Assembly (NCBI RefSeq): GCF_900182655.1
Contig: NZ_FXTC01000001.1
Span: 992,001-1,056,000 of the forward strand
Reading direction: 5' to 3'
From: Chryseobacterium rhizoplanae
GTDB taxonomy: Bacteria > Bacteroidota > Bacteroidia > Flavobacteriales > Weeksellaceae
DNA length: 64,000 bases
Shown: positions 51,666-59,305 of the stretch, piece after piece
Layout of the letters: every line of letters starts with the position of its first letter
How positions within the stretch are numbered: the first letter of the stretch is position 1
Program-made: the position numbers and the translations under genes
The notes under the pieces: model-generated
Told to the model about the DNA's origin: nothing
The model's input: only the letters and a program-made list of their open reading frames with translations
The model's database searches: none

Positions 51666-52172
51666 CTAAATGGTTGCATTTCCTTCTACACCGTCAGAAT
51701 TATTAGTTTTAATTCCTGTGATTGCAGAAGCAACAAAGCTAAACAAGCTGACCAGTTTTCCAGCTTTGGTATCCCAATAATAGGTTTCCTTAGGCTCTAC
51801 ACGGATAATGGTAACATTGGGATCGTCTTTTCCATCGAACCAGGCTTTTGCTAAAGGAGACCATTTTTCTTCAATGGTAGCCTTATCCTTATAAACAGAA
51901 GCTTCTCCATACACCGAAAGATATTGGGAATCACTGTTATTCATGAAAAATAACTGTACTCTTCTGTCTTCTTTGATTTCAAAATTCTTGTTGCTGGTTC
52001 CGCTGCTGATAAACCAGAGATTTCCACTGTCATCCGTTTCCTGAAGGGTCATAGGCCTTGAATTGACAGGAACAGTTTCCAATTCTGTACAGAACATACA
52101 TATTCTTGCACTTTCTGAAAGTTCCTTGATTTTCTTGATCGCCTCGAGATGGCTTAGATTCTGTGTTGACAT
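51666..52172 (-). CDS. Pyridoxamine 5'-phosphate oxidase-like general stress protein
   Basis: 168 aa split-barrel flavin-binding fold. MTLQETDDSGNLWFISSGTSNKNFEI, RVQLFFMNNSDSQYLSVYGEASVYKDKATIEEKWSPLAKAWFDGKDDPNVTIIRVEPKETYYWDT are typical of the general stress protein 26 group. An upstream ATG (52226) exists, but the second ATG at 52172 gives the usual N-terminus MSTQNLSHLEAIKKI. Members bind FMN or F420-like cofactors; the substrate is unknown. The C-terminus ends in a hydrophobic GKLVSLFSFVASAITG tail followed by polar residues. Confidence 0.85.
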   Translation of the reverse strand: MSTQNLSHLEAIKKIKELSESARICMFCTELETVPVNSRPMTLQETDDSGNLWFISSGTSNKNFEIKEDRRVQLFFMNNSDSQYLSVYGEASVYKDKATIEEKWSPLAKAWFDGKDDPNVTIIRVEPKETYYWDTKAGKLVSLFSFVASAITGIKTNNSDGVEGNATI

Positions 52173-52395
52173 AATATAATATTTTAATTGATTGGTGTAA
52201 ACTAAATTATTCAAATACCTGACCAAAAGGCAATAAAATGTGGTACCTGAAATAGATTTCTCTTCAAAAACTGATGGTGTTTACTGGAAATCGAAAAGAT
52301 GCAGGATAATTTTTATGATATAAAAGTGCAATGATTTTATTTTCGGTAAAGTTGATTATTAAAACAGTTTTCTTTTTCTGCCCATAAGTTTTATG

Positions 52396-52403
52396 TACAT
52401 TTG
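52396..52403 (+). promoter_or_regulatory. Predicted -7 box (TACATTTG) with a leaderless start
   Basis: The box ends five bases before the ATG at 52408, so transcription would begin at or near the start codon. Confidence 0.5.
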
Positions 52404-52407
52404 ATGC

Positions 52408-53205
52408 ATGCAGATTTCGCCACCTGAACATTTGGCTCCTTTTATAAGGCATTATATCTTTTTGGAAAATACTGAAGAGAATATAAGGAGTTTAAGGATG
52501 TTTACGGATGGCAGTTCCGGGCTTATTCTTTCCGGAGATATGAATCTGTATTCCGGTATTTCAGAAGATCGGATGCCGCTTTCTTTTTTTTATGGAACTT
52601 TAAATGGGTATAAAGACTTCTCTTCAAAAGGAAAATTTTCACTGATTGCCATTGTATTCCAGCCTTATTTCTTAAACATTCTTTTAAAAACGTCCGCCAA
52701 AGAGGTTAGAAATCAGATTGTTTCTGTGGAAGATGTTCTAAAAGATAAATTGGAAGCATTTCAGGAAAAACTTTTTAAGAAAATTAATCCTCTGGCTATT
52801 ATCAATGATCTGAATGTTTTTTTTACTGAATTTTTATCTGAAAAAATAAACACAGATCACCATATTATAGCGTCCACACAGCAGTATATTCTTCAAAATA
52901 AAGGAGCTGTATCGTCCAAAGACTTAGAAAAATTCACAGGATATTCTGAACGTCATCTGGAAAGAAAATTTGAATTTCATATGGGAATATCACCTAAAAA
53001 ATATGGAAATATTATCCGTCTTCATTACTTTTTAAGCCTTATTAATAAAAGTTTTGATGATAAAAACATGACGAATCTTTCTTATGAAGCAGGCTTTTCT
53101 GACCAGTCCCATCTTATCAGGGAATTTAAAAACAATATCGGGCTTACTCCCAAACAGTATCTGAAGACAGAAAATAAAATGGCTGTCAATTTCATTCAGC
53201 TGTAA
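52408..53205 (+). CDS. AraC family transcriptional regulator
   Basis: 265 aa. The N-terminal half (1-150, MQISPPEHLAPFIRHYIFLE) is of the sensor type found in DUF6597-containing AraC proteins. The C-terminal DNA-binding half (about 160-255) has SSKDLEKFTGYSERHLERKFEFHMGISPKKYGNIIRLHYFL and LSYEAGFSDQSHLIREFKNNIGLTPKQYL. The predicted promoter leaves no leader. The nitrilase gene follows in the same direction after 64 bases and may be its target. Confidence 0.87.
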   Translation: MQISPPEHLAPFIRHYIFLENTEENIRSLRMFTDGSSGLILSGDMNLYSGISEDRMPLSFFYGTLNGYKDFSSKGKFSLIAIVFQPYFLNILLKTSAKEVRNQIVSVEDVLKDKLEAFQEKLFKKINPLAIINDLNVFFTEFLSEKINTDHHIIASTQQYILQNKGAVSSKDLEKFTGYSERHLERKFEFHMGISPKKYGNIIRLHYFLSLINKSFDDKNMTNLSYEAGFSDQSHLIREFKNNIGLTPKQYLKTENKMAVNFIQL

Positions 53206-53269
53206 ACAAGCATGTCGGTTTTATACAATTTTTGATAAGCAGAGTCATCTAGTTTTGCTTAAAAAAACA

Positions 53270-54223
53270 ATGGATATTAAAGTTTCAACGGCACAATTTG
53301 AAAATAAGAGCGGAGATAAGGCGTATAATCTGTCGGTCATAGAAAAACTGGCCAGTCAGGCTGCTTCCCAGGGATCTCATGTCATTGCGTTTCATGAATG
53401 CTCCATTACAGGGTATACTTTTGCCCGGAAACTTTCCAGGGAACAGCTTCTTGACATTGCAGAACATATTCCGGAAGGGGAGAGTATTCAAAAATTGCAG
53501 GAAATTGCAGCGCAGAATGACATCACTATATTAGCCGGATTATTTGAAAAAGATGAACATGATCATCTTTTCAAAGCGTATGTATGTGTTGATAAAACGG
53601 GATTGAAGGCTAAATACAGAAAATTACATCCTTTTATCAATCCCCATCTTACACCCGGTAACGAATATTGTGTATTTGATATCATGGGTTGGAAGTGCGG
53701 TATTCTTATCTGCTATGACAATAATATTATTGAAAACGTCAGAGCTACAAGGCTTCTTGGTGCAGAAATCATTTTTATGCCTCATGTTACGATGTGTACT
53801 CCTTCCACAAGGCCGGGAGCAGGTTTTGTAGATCCTCAGCTTTGGGAGAACAGAATAGCGGATCCTACCTCTTTGCGTTTAGAATTTAATGGAATGAAAG
53901 GCAGAGACTGGCTGATGAAATGGCTTCCGTCAAGAGCTTATGATAACGGGGCTTATATTGTTTTTTCAAATCCTGTAGGTATGGATGATGATCAGTTGAA
54001 AAACGGTTGTTCTATGATTATAGATCCATTCGGGGACGTCATTGCAGACTGCCGGTCATGGGAAAACAGTTTTGAATCTGCTGTTATTACTTCTGAAAAA
54101 CTTAGTCAGGCAGGAGGATACAGGTATATTAAGGCCCGAAGACCTGAGTTATATAGAGATATCATAGGGCAGGAGCATTCATCTGAGCAAAAAGTGGTAT
54201 GGTTGGACGATAAAACTGTTTAG
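53270..54223 (+). CDS. Nitrilase/amidohydrolase superfamily protein
   Basis: 317 aa CN-hydrolase with the complete catalytic triad: Glu43 (AFHECSITGYTF), Lys118 (KYRKLHPF) and Cys148 (KCGILICYDNN). It probably hydrolyses an amide or carbamoyl compound rather than a true nitrile; the C-terminal RPGAGFVDPQLWENR loop does not identify the substrate. A TTG at 53255 is in frame, but the ATG at 53270 starts the domain properly. A strong terminator follows. Confidence 0.87.
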   Translation: MDIKVSTAQFENKSGDKAYNLSVIEKLASQAASQGSHVIAFHECSITGYTFARKLSREQLLDIAEHIPEGESIQKLQEIAAQNDITILAGLFEKDEHDHLFKAYVCVDKTGLKAKYRKLHPFINPHLTPGNEYCVFDIMGWKCGILICYDNNIIENVRATRLLGAEIIFMPHVTMCTPSTRPGAGFVDPQLWENRIADPTSLRLEFNGMKGRDWLMKWLPSRAYDNGAYIVFSNPVGMDDDQLKNGCSMIIDPFGDVIADCRSWENSFESAVITSEKLSQAGGYRYIKARRPELYRDIIGQEHSSEQKVVWLDDKTV

Positions 54224-54229
54224 AAATAT

Positions 54230-54262
54230 AAACCCTCCCCCGATAAAACCCGGGGAGGGTTT
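54230..54262. terminator. Bidirectional terminator between the nitrilase and rhodanese genes
   Basis: A perfect 11-base GC-rich stem (AAACCCTCCCC/GGGGAGGGTTT). Confidence 0.9.
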
Positions 54263-54269
54263 ATTCATT

Positions 54270-54626
54270 TTACGGGTTGATCGTTTTTTGGAGATCGCTC
54301 CATGCACCACCATTGTAAATATGTTTGAAGCCTCTTTCTTTCAGGATATTTTCTGCTTTTACACTACGAAGTCCGTGGGAGCATACAGTGATATATGTTT
54401 TTTCAGGATCCAATTCTACATACCGCTCTCTGATTGTTCCTAACGAAATATTGACAGAACCTTCGATATGTCCCGTTTCGTATTCCTTTTCAGTTCTTAC
54501 ATCAAGAATCACCGCTCCTTTTTTAATCAGTTCAGGCAGTCCGTTATCTAAGGTCTGAAACCGGTAAATCCTATATGAAACATACATTATAAAAGCTATT
54601 CCACAGATTATAAGAACACTTTTCAT
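54270..54626 (-). CDS. Membrane-anchored rhodanese-like protein
   Basis: 118 aa. An N-terminal membrane anchor (MKSVLIICGIAFIMYVSYRIY) precedes a single rhodanese domain (about 30-118) with DVRTEKEYETGHIEGSVNISLGTI and the active-site loop VCSHGLRSVKAENIL, Cys about residue 83. It probably handles sulphane sulphur at the cytoplasmic membrane. Its start overlaps the DUF3817 gene in an ATGA, and it is the last gene of a TetR-controlled operon. Confidence 0.87.
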   Translation of the reverse strand: MKSVLIICGIAFIMYVSYRIYRFQTLDNGLPELIKKGAVILDVRTEKEYETGHIEGSVNISLGTIRERYVELDPEKTYITVCSHGLRSVKAENILKERGFKHIYNGGAWSDLQKTINP

Positions 54627-54925
54627 AGCTTACTCAGTATTTTTTTGTCAATATAAAATGTTCCGAAAGGAATAAAACAGGCAAGAATCACTTTCCATGT
54701 AATCTCTTTAAATTTCCAGTTCTGTTCTACACCAATGCTCAGCGTATTAAACAGAAAAAGCAGGAATAAAGTTCCATGAACGGGGCCTATTAATCTTACA
54801 AATGAAGGGTTTCCCATCCAGTATTTCATCGGAACGGCAATACACACTAAACTTAATAATGAAATGCCTTCTAAAATCGCCAGAATTCTTAGCCGGCCGA
54901 TTTTTGTTTTGAATAAATCCATCAT
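54623..54925 (-). CDS. DUF3817 membrane protein
   Basis: 100 aa with three predicted membrane helices. IGRLRILAILEGISLLSLVCIAVPMKYW and the conserved GPVHGTLFLLFLFNTL are typical of DUF3817. A longer reading from 54970 would overlap the preceding gene, so the first of the two adjacent ATGs at 54925, two bases after the previous stop, is chosen. The function is unknown. Confidence 0.82.
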   Translation of the reverse strand: MMDLFKTKIGRLRILAILEGISLLSLVCIAVPMKYWMGNPSFVRLIGPVHGTLFLLFLFNTLSIGVEQNWKFKEITWKVILACFIPFGTFYIDKKILSKL

Positions 54926-54927
54926 AA

Positions 54928-55386
54928 TTATCTGAAATAAGGTCTGTTTGCTAAAGGAGAAAAAGGCCAAGGAATAGCAATGAAAATGATAATCAGTGCA
55001 ATAGAATACCAGATGCCCATGGTTTTGAATTTGTCTTTATCTGAAACTTTTCTTTTTGCTAAAGCGGAACCGATAGTGATCATCACAACAGCTGTAATCA
55101 TCAATGAAATATGAATCAACCCGAAAAAGAGGTGTTCAAAAGATTGTTTGGCTTCATTAAAATTTTTCCAGAAATATTGAATCACAGGACTTTTGAAATA
55201 GAATATCATTCCAATAATTAATTGTACATGAGCTATGGTAGCTGTCCAATGTCTTACAGAGTTATCTGTTCCGGTAAATTTTCTGTCTGAGGAATATCCT
55301 TTATAAGAACGGAAAATGGCGTATATTAAGCTTATTAAAACCAGCCAGCGGGTCTGAGAATGTAAAAAAGTCAGGGTTTGATACAT
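54928..55386 (-). CDS. Four-helix integral membrane protein, 152 aa
   Basis: Four membrane helices with histidines in HSQTRW (9-14), RHWTATIAHVQL (about 45-56), FEHLFFGLIHISLM (about 83-96). The pattern recalls small cytochrome b-like or DUF-type proteins of flavobacteria, but heme ligation is not proven. It is the first gene of a three-gene operon controlled by the adjacent TetR protein, with an operator palindrome at its promoter. Function unknown. Confidence 0.75.
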   Translation of the reverse strand: MYQTLTFLHSQTRWLVLISLIYAIFRSYKGYSSDRKFTGTDNSVRHWTATIAHVQLIIGMIFYFKSPVIQYFWKNFNEAKQSFEHLFFGLIHISLMITAVVMITIGSALAKRKVSDKDKFKTMGIWYSIALIIIFIAIPWPFSPLANRPYFR

Positions 55387-55407
55387 TGTTTATTTTTTTG
55401 AACACAG

Positions 55408-55445
55408 CAAAGGTATAATAAAAACATACTAGTTAGTATGTTTTT
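55408..55445 (-). promoter_or_regulatory. TetR-type operator palindrome at the promoter of the membrane/rhodanese operon
   Basis: A 26-base palindrome (55420-55445, two perfect 12-base arms AAAAACATACTA with a GT centre) lies directly upstream of the -7 box TACCTTTG (minus strand, 55408-55415). A bound dimer would block the -33 region. The adjacent tetR gene ends 12 bases away. Confidence 0.7.
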
Positions 55446-55456
55446 AATCAAAAAAA

Positions 55457-56047
55457 TTATTGAAGGGTGTTAAAATAGGATTTAAGTCCTTTTAAATAAA
55501 CAAGATACACTTCTTTTGAATTTTCAACTTTTCCAAGATTTCTTACGCCCCAATACCCTGAAATAACAAAAACACTTACTTCTCTGGCATTGACCTCTTT
55601 CTTAATGATTCCTGCTTCCTTACCTTTTTCAATACTTTCTGAGAAAGCATTTTCCCATTCTTTTGAAAGTTCGTGTAAAGCCTGGGTAAAAGCAGTATGC
55701 CATGGTGCCATTTGCTGCACAAAATTAGAAGTAGGGCAGCCATATTCAACTTTTAAAAAATCAGTTTCCATCAGAAGGTTGTAGATGATCTCATAAATAT
55801 TGTCCAATGGATTTTTATTATTCTGAAGAGATTCAATAAAGCTGCGTCTGAAATTGGGCTTCATCAGTTCATTGATAATGGCCAGTCCCATTTCATCTTT
55901 GGTTTTAAAATGATAAAAAAAAGCCCCTTTCGTCACCTGAGTCGTTGCAATAATCTCATCAATGCTTGTGGTCTGGAAACCTTTCACATAGATCAGTTCG
56001 AACGCTTTCTGGAGAATAGTGAGACGGGTTGCTTCTGATTTCTTCAT
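55457..56047 (-). CDS. TetR/AcrR family transcriptional regulator
   Basis: 196 aa. The N-terminal helix-turn-helix TRLTILQKAFELIYVKGFQTTSIDEIIATTQVTKGAFFYHFKTKDEMG spans about residues 7-55, followed by a helical ligand-binding domain (to 196). A longer ORF start at 56119 would add 24 unlike residues. The start at 56047 (MKKSEATR) is the standard N-terminus. It likely represses the downstream operon at 55386-54270 through the 55420-55445 palindrome, and perhaps the MFS gene divergent to it. Confidence 0.9.
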   Translation of the reverse strand: MKKSEATRLTILQKAFELIYVKGFQTTSIDEIIATTQVTKGAFFYHFKTKDEMGLAIINELMKPNFRRSFIESLQNNKNPLDNIYEIIYNLLMETDFLKVEYGCPTSNFVQQMAPWHTAFTQALHELSKEWENAFSESIEKGKEAGIIKKEVNAREVSVFVISGYWGVRNLGKVENSKEVYLVYLKGLKSYFNTLQ

Positions 56048-56197
56048 TAAAAATAAGTGATTATTGTACAAAGGAACAAATTTTAAATTGAAAATGAAAC
56101 TATCATTATTATGATACATTGATACAATTTAAATAATTTTTATAATACAATTATTCGTCGGAAATTTGCCTTGTCAAGATCAACAAAATACAAGACA

Positions 56198-57415
56198 ATG
56201 AATTATCAAAAAGAAATACAGATCAATACTGCAACACAGACTGCTAAAAAAGGTCTTCCTGCAGCACTATGGGCATTAACGATAAGTGCCTTCGGAATAG
56301 GAACTACAGAATTCGTCATTGTAGGTCTTCTTCCAACAGTAGCTTCTGATTTAGGGATCACGATTCCTTCAGCAGGGTTATTGGTAAGTCTTTATGCAAT
56401 AGGAGTAGCTATTGGGGCTCCGATATTAACGGCATTAACGGGGAAAATTCCACGCAAAACGCTTTTGGTTTCCATCATGCTGCTGTTTGTTATCGGAAAT
56501 GGTTTGGCATCCATTGCTCCCGGTTTTATCACTTTAGTTTTGGCCAGAATTCTTACGGGATTTGCTCATGGTGTTTATTTTTCCATAGGTTCTACCATTG
56601 CAGCCTCATTGGTTCCTGAGGAGAAAAGAGCAACTGCTATTTCCATTATGTTTGCCGGGCTTACACTTGCCATTGTAACAGGAGTTCCACTGGGAACTTT
56701 CATAGGACAGCATTTCGGATGGAGAGCGACTTTCATCGGGGTTTCAATTCTTGGTATCATAGGTTTGGCAGCCAGTTTATTATTGGTTCCTAATACTTTG
56801 AAAAACGGAAAAACAGCTTCTTTAAAAAGTCAGTTTAAAGTATTGGGAAACAAACGTCTTATTTTTGCTTTTTTAATGACAGCCATGGGATATGGAGGAA
56901 CATTTGTAGTGTTTACTTATCTGTCACCTATTTTACAGAAAATCACGGGGTTTCAGGAGTCAACCGTTACCTTTATTCTTTTGATTTATGGAATTGCTAT
57001 TGCCTTGGGAAATCTGATTGGAGGAAAAGTTGCGAATAAAAACCCTCTAAAAGCACTTCTATGGATGTTTGCTGCCCAGGGATTGGTATTGCTTGCTTTT
57101 TATTTTACTGTAAGCAGCCCGGTGTTAAGTATCATTACACTTTTCTTTTTAGGAGCCTTATCATTTGCTTCCGTTCCCGGACTTCAGCTATTAGTGGTAC
57201 AGATTGCAGAAAAAGAACTTCCGGGGACTGAAGATGTGGCTTCAGGGATTAATATTGCAGCATTCAATATGGGGATTGCAATCGGATCTTATGTAGGAGG
57301 AATGATTGTGACATCCTCTCTGGGATTGGCGAGTACACCATGGATCGGAGCTTTATTTTTGGTGGTAACGGTCTTGATTACTCTGTACAGTATCCGTTTA
57401 AGCAAGACTAAATAA
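56198..57415 (+). CDS. MFS efflux transporter (DHA1 type)
   Basis: 405 aa with 12 predicted membrane helices. The N-terminal ALTISAFGIGTTEFVIVGLLPTVASDLGI and the LARILTGFAHGVYFSIGSTIAASLV region are typical of the SotB/YdhP/AraJ group, which exports sugars or drugs. The ATG at 56198 is preferred over an in-frame start at 56171. It is divergent from the tetR gene, so it may be under the same control. A hairpin terminator follows. Confidence 0.88.
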   Translation: MNYQKEIQINTATQTAKKGLPAALWALTISAFGIGTTEFVIVGLLPTVASDLGITIPSAGLLVSLYAIGVAIGAPILTALTGKIPRKTLLVSIMLLFVIGNGLASIAPGFITLVLARILTGFAHGVYFSIGSTIAASLVPEEKRATAISIMFAGLTLAIVTGVPLGTFIGQHFGWRATFIGVSILGIIGLAASLLLVPNTLKNGKTASLKSQFKVLGNKRLIFAFLMTAMGYGGTFVVFTYLSPILQKITGFQESTVTFILLIYGIAIALGNLIGGKVANKNPLKALLWMFAAQGLVLLAFYFTVSSPVLSIITLFFLGALSFASVPGLQLLVVQIAEKELPGTEDVASGINIAAFNMGIAIGSYVGGMIVTSSLGLASTPWIGALFLVVTVLITLYSIRLSKTK

Positions 57416-57543
57416 ACGCAAAAAAATAATTTTTATATTAATTTTCATATCATGTGCTTAACGCAAAAAGTAAACATCATATGTTAGATTTAAGTAAATG
57501 AAGAAGTCATCAACAGATTGATGATATGAAGTGGATGGTGTAT

Positions 57544-57567
57544 AAAGGCAGGTTTTTATCTGCCTTT
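57544..57567 (+). terminator. Terminator of the MFS gene
   Basis: AAAGGCAG and CTGCCTTT stem with an 8-base loop and a T-run. It lies about 130 bases after the stop. Confidence 0.8.
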
Positions 57568-57587
57568 ATTTTTTTTAATATCGTTTT

Positions 57588-57624
57588 TTATCCTTGTCAA
57601 GGTTTTAAACCTTGACAAGGATAA
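57588..57624. repeat. 37-base perfect palindrome
   Basis: Two 18-base arms (from TTATCCTTGTCAAGG) surround a single central T. It stands alone in the gap before pdeM and has the look of a mobile REP-like unit. Confidence 0.75.
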
Positions 57625-57654
57625 TGATTCATAAGTAAGAAAAGATTCTTACCA

Positions 57655-58299
57655 TCAAATCTCATAAATCTCCGCATCTGTAAATACAAAAAATGTACTG
57701 TTCTTAGGCAGATTTTTAGTATCCAGTCCTGTAAATTCACTGAAAGCCGGAAGCAATAACTGATTACTGCTGAGCGCAAAGCAGGGAAGCCTGATGTTTT
57801 TTACAGCAGAATTCAGAACAATTCCGGGATGAATATGTCCGGTAATCTGAAATCCGGATCTGGCCGTATCAAAATCGTGAATAAAGGTAATGCCATCTGC
57901 TTCCAGCCATTCAGATTTGTGTTGGAAGCATAGCTTGTTCTCCAATGCCTTCGATATTCGGTCATGATTTCCTTCAATAAGATAAAACTGTATATTGGGA
58001 TATTGGTTTTTCCATGCACAGAACTCATCTACATCAGAATTGTCTCCGGCATGAAGTAAATCTCCAACTACAATAAATTTTTCAGGCTGAAAAAATTCAA
58101 TCAATGCTGATAATCTTTCCAGATCGCTTTTCATAATATGGTTTGCCAGTGCAATACCGTTTTTTCGAAAATGAGCCGTTTTTCCGATATGAAGATCAGA
58201 AAGGATAAGGGCTTTTTCCCTTTCCCGGAATGCTGCACGCTGATTGGTCAGAATGAAAGTTTCATTTTGGACAGAAATACTTTTGGTTGCTATAAACAC
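57655..58299 (-). CDS. pdeM: Ligase-associated DNA damage response endonuclease PdeM (GTG start)
   Basis: 214 aa metallophosphoesterase. The metal-site blocks are visible in order: DLHIGKTAHFRKNG, GDLLHAGDNSDV, EGNHD and GHIHPG. The family pairs with an Lhr-type helicase, an ATP-dependent ligase and a beta-CASP exonuclease, all present downstream here. The ORF begins at a GTG. The gene order differs from the usual tight cluster because a phosphoglycerate mutase gene separates it from the helicase. Confidence 0.88.
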   Translation of the reverse strand: MFIATKSISVQNETFILTNQRAAFREREKALILSDLHIGKTAHFRKNGIALANHIMKSDLERLSALIEFFQPEKFIVVGDLLHAGDNSDVDEFCAWKNQYPNIQFYLIEGNHDRISKALENKLCFQHKSEWLEADGITFIHDFDTARSGFQITGHIHPGIVLNSAVKNIRLPCFALSSNQLLLPAFSEFTGLDTKNLPKNSTFFVFTDAEIYEI

Positions 58300-58347
58300 G
58301 TTTTATAATTAAAATGAATGTTTAAAGTTACGTTATATTTAATTGAA

Positions 58348-58950
58348 TCAGCCTACCTTTCGGCTTACATGAAACTTTTCATCAAAAACATAAGTCAGAG
58401 GAAATCCTGTAGCAATTTCTCTTTCTAAAATTTCTTCAGGAGACAGATGTTCGAGGTACATGATCAGTGCACGAAGGCTGTTTCCATGAGCGACAATCAA
58501 TACATTTTCGCCCTTTTTTAATAAGGGTCTTATCTGACTTTCAAAATAAGGAATTACCCTGTTATAGGTATCTTTAAGGCTTTCTCCTCCGGGAGGAACC
58601 ACATCATAAGATCTGCGCCAGGTATGAACCTGTTCATCACCATATTTCAGAGCGGTTTCTGCTTTGTTTAATCCCTCCAGATTTCCGTAAGAACGCTCAT
58701 TGAGTGCTTTATCTTTAACGATTGGTATATTGGGGTTTCCTATTTCATCCAGAATAATGGATAAGGTATGCTGTGCTCTGATCAATGCAGAAGTGAAAGC
58801 AATATCTATTCTTTCTCCTTTTAAAGCAAGGCCTGCTTTTTTTGCCTCTTCAATACCGGCTTCAGTTATATCGATATCTTTCCACCCTGTAAATCTATTT
58901 TCCAGATTCCAGAGTGACTGTCCGTGACGGACTAAGAACAATTTTTCCAT
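58348..58950 (-). CDS. gpmA: 2,3-bisphosphoglycerate-dependent phosphoglycerate mutase
   Basis: Glycolytic interconversion of 3- and 2-phosphoglycerate. [25 protein letters not shown] (catalytic His in RHG, residue 9) and the second His in [10 protein letters not shown]. At 200 aa it is shorter than the 230-250-residue enterobacterial form, missing the insert near the middle, as in several Bacteroidota. It sits between pdeM and the Lhr-type helicase, with a repeat element upstream. It may be an insertion in the repair cluster or simply a neighbour. Confidence 0.9.
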   Translation of the reverse strand: MEKLFLVRHGQSLWNLENRFTGWKDIDITEAGIEEAKKAGLALKGERIDIAFTSALIRAQHTLSIILDEIGNPNIPIVKDKALNERSYGNLEGLNKAETALKYGDEQVHTWRRSYDVVPPGGESLKDTYNRVIPYFESQIRPLLKKGENVLIVAHGNSLRALIMYLEHLSPEEILEREIATGFPLTYVFDEKFHVSRKVG

Positions 58951-59095
58951 TTTAAATTTTATTTAAACTTCTAAGAAGCTATACTCTAAGCTACGATGAT
59001 TATTTAAACTTATCAAGAAAATTAACTTAGAATATTAGGCTAAGAATAAGATTAAAACGGTAGGTTTTTTATTTGATTTTATAAATTTTAGAATC

Positions 59096-59260
59096 TCGCA
59101 AATGCGCAAATTTTATATTGTCTATTTTATTTAAGGCGCGAGAACATTTCAACTTAGCTCAATGTGAGATTTTCAGCAAGATTAACGTGACTAAATTTTA
59201 TCGGAGATAAAATCTTTGCGTCTTAAACGTTATTATTATCAATTTTTTGCGTCTTTGCGA
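59096..59260. repeat. Inverted-repeat element with TCGCAAA..CGCAAA ends
   Basis: TCGCAAATGCGCAAA (59096-59110) and the complement of 59246-59260 agree at 13 of 15 positions. The interior has no ORF. It fills the gap upstream of gpmA, where no gene was seen from 58951 to 59305. End units built of TCGCAAA/CGCAAA resemble the CACAAAAG units at 4387-4569 in style. Confidence 0.6.
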
Positions 59261-59305
59261 TCAACAAATATTCATCGGCATATCTGCAGAAAATACATTA
59301 ATTGA

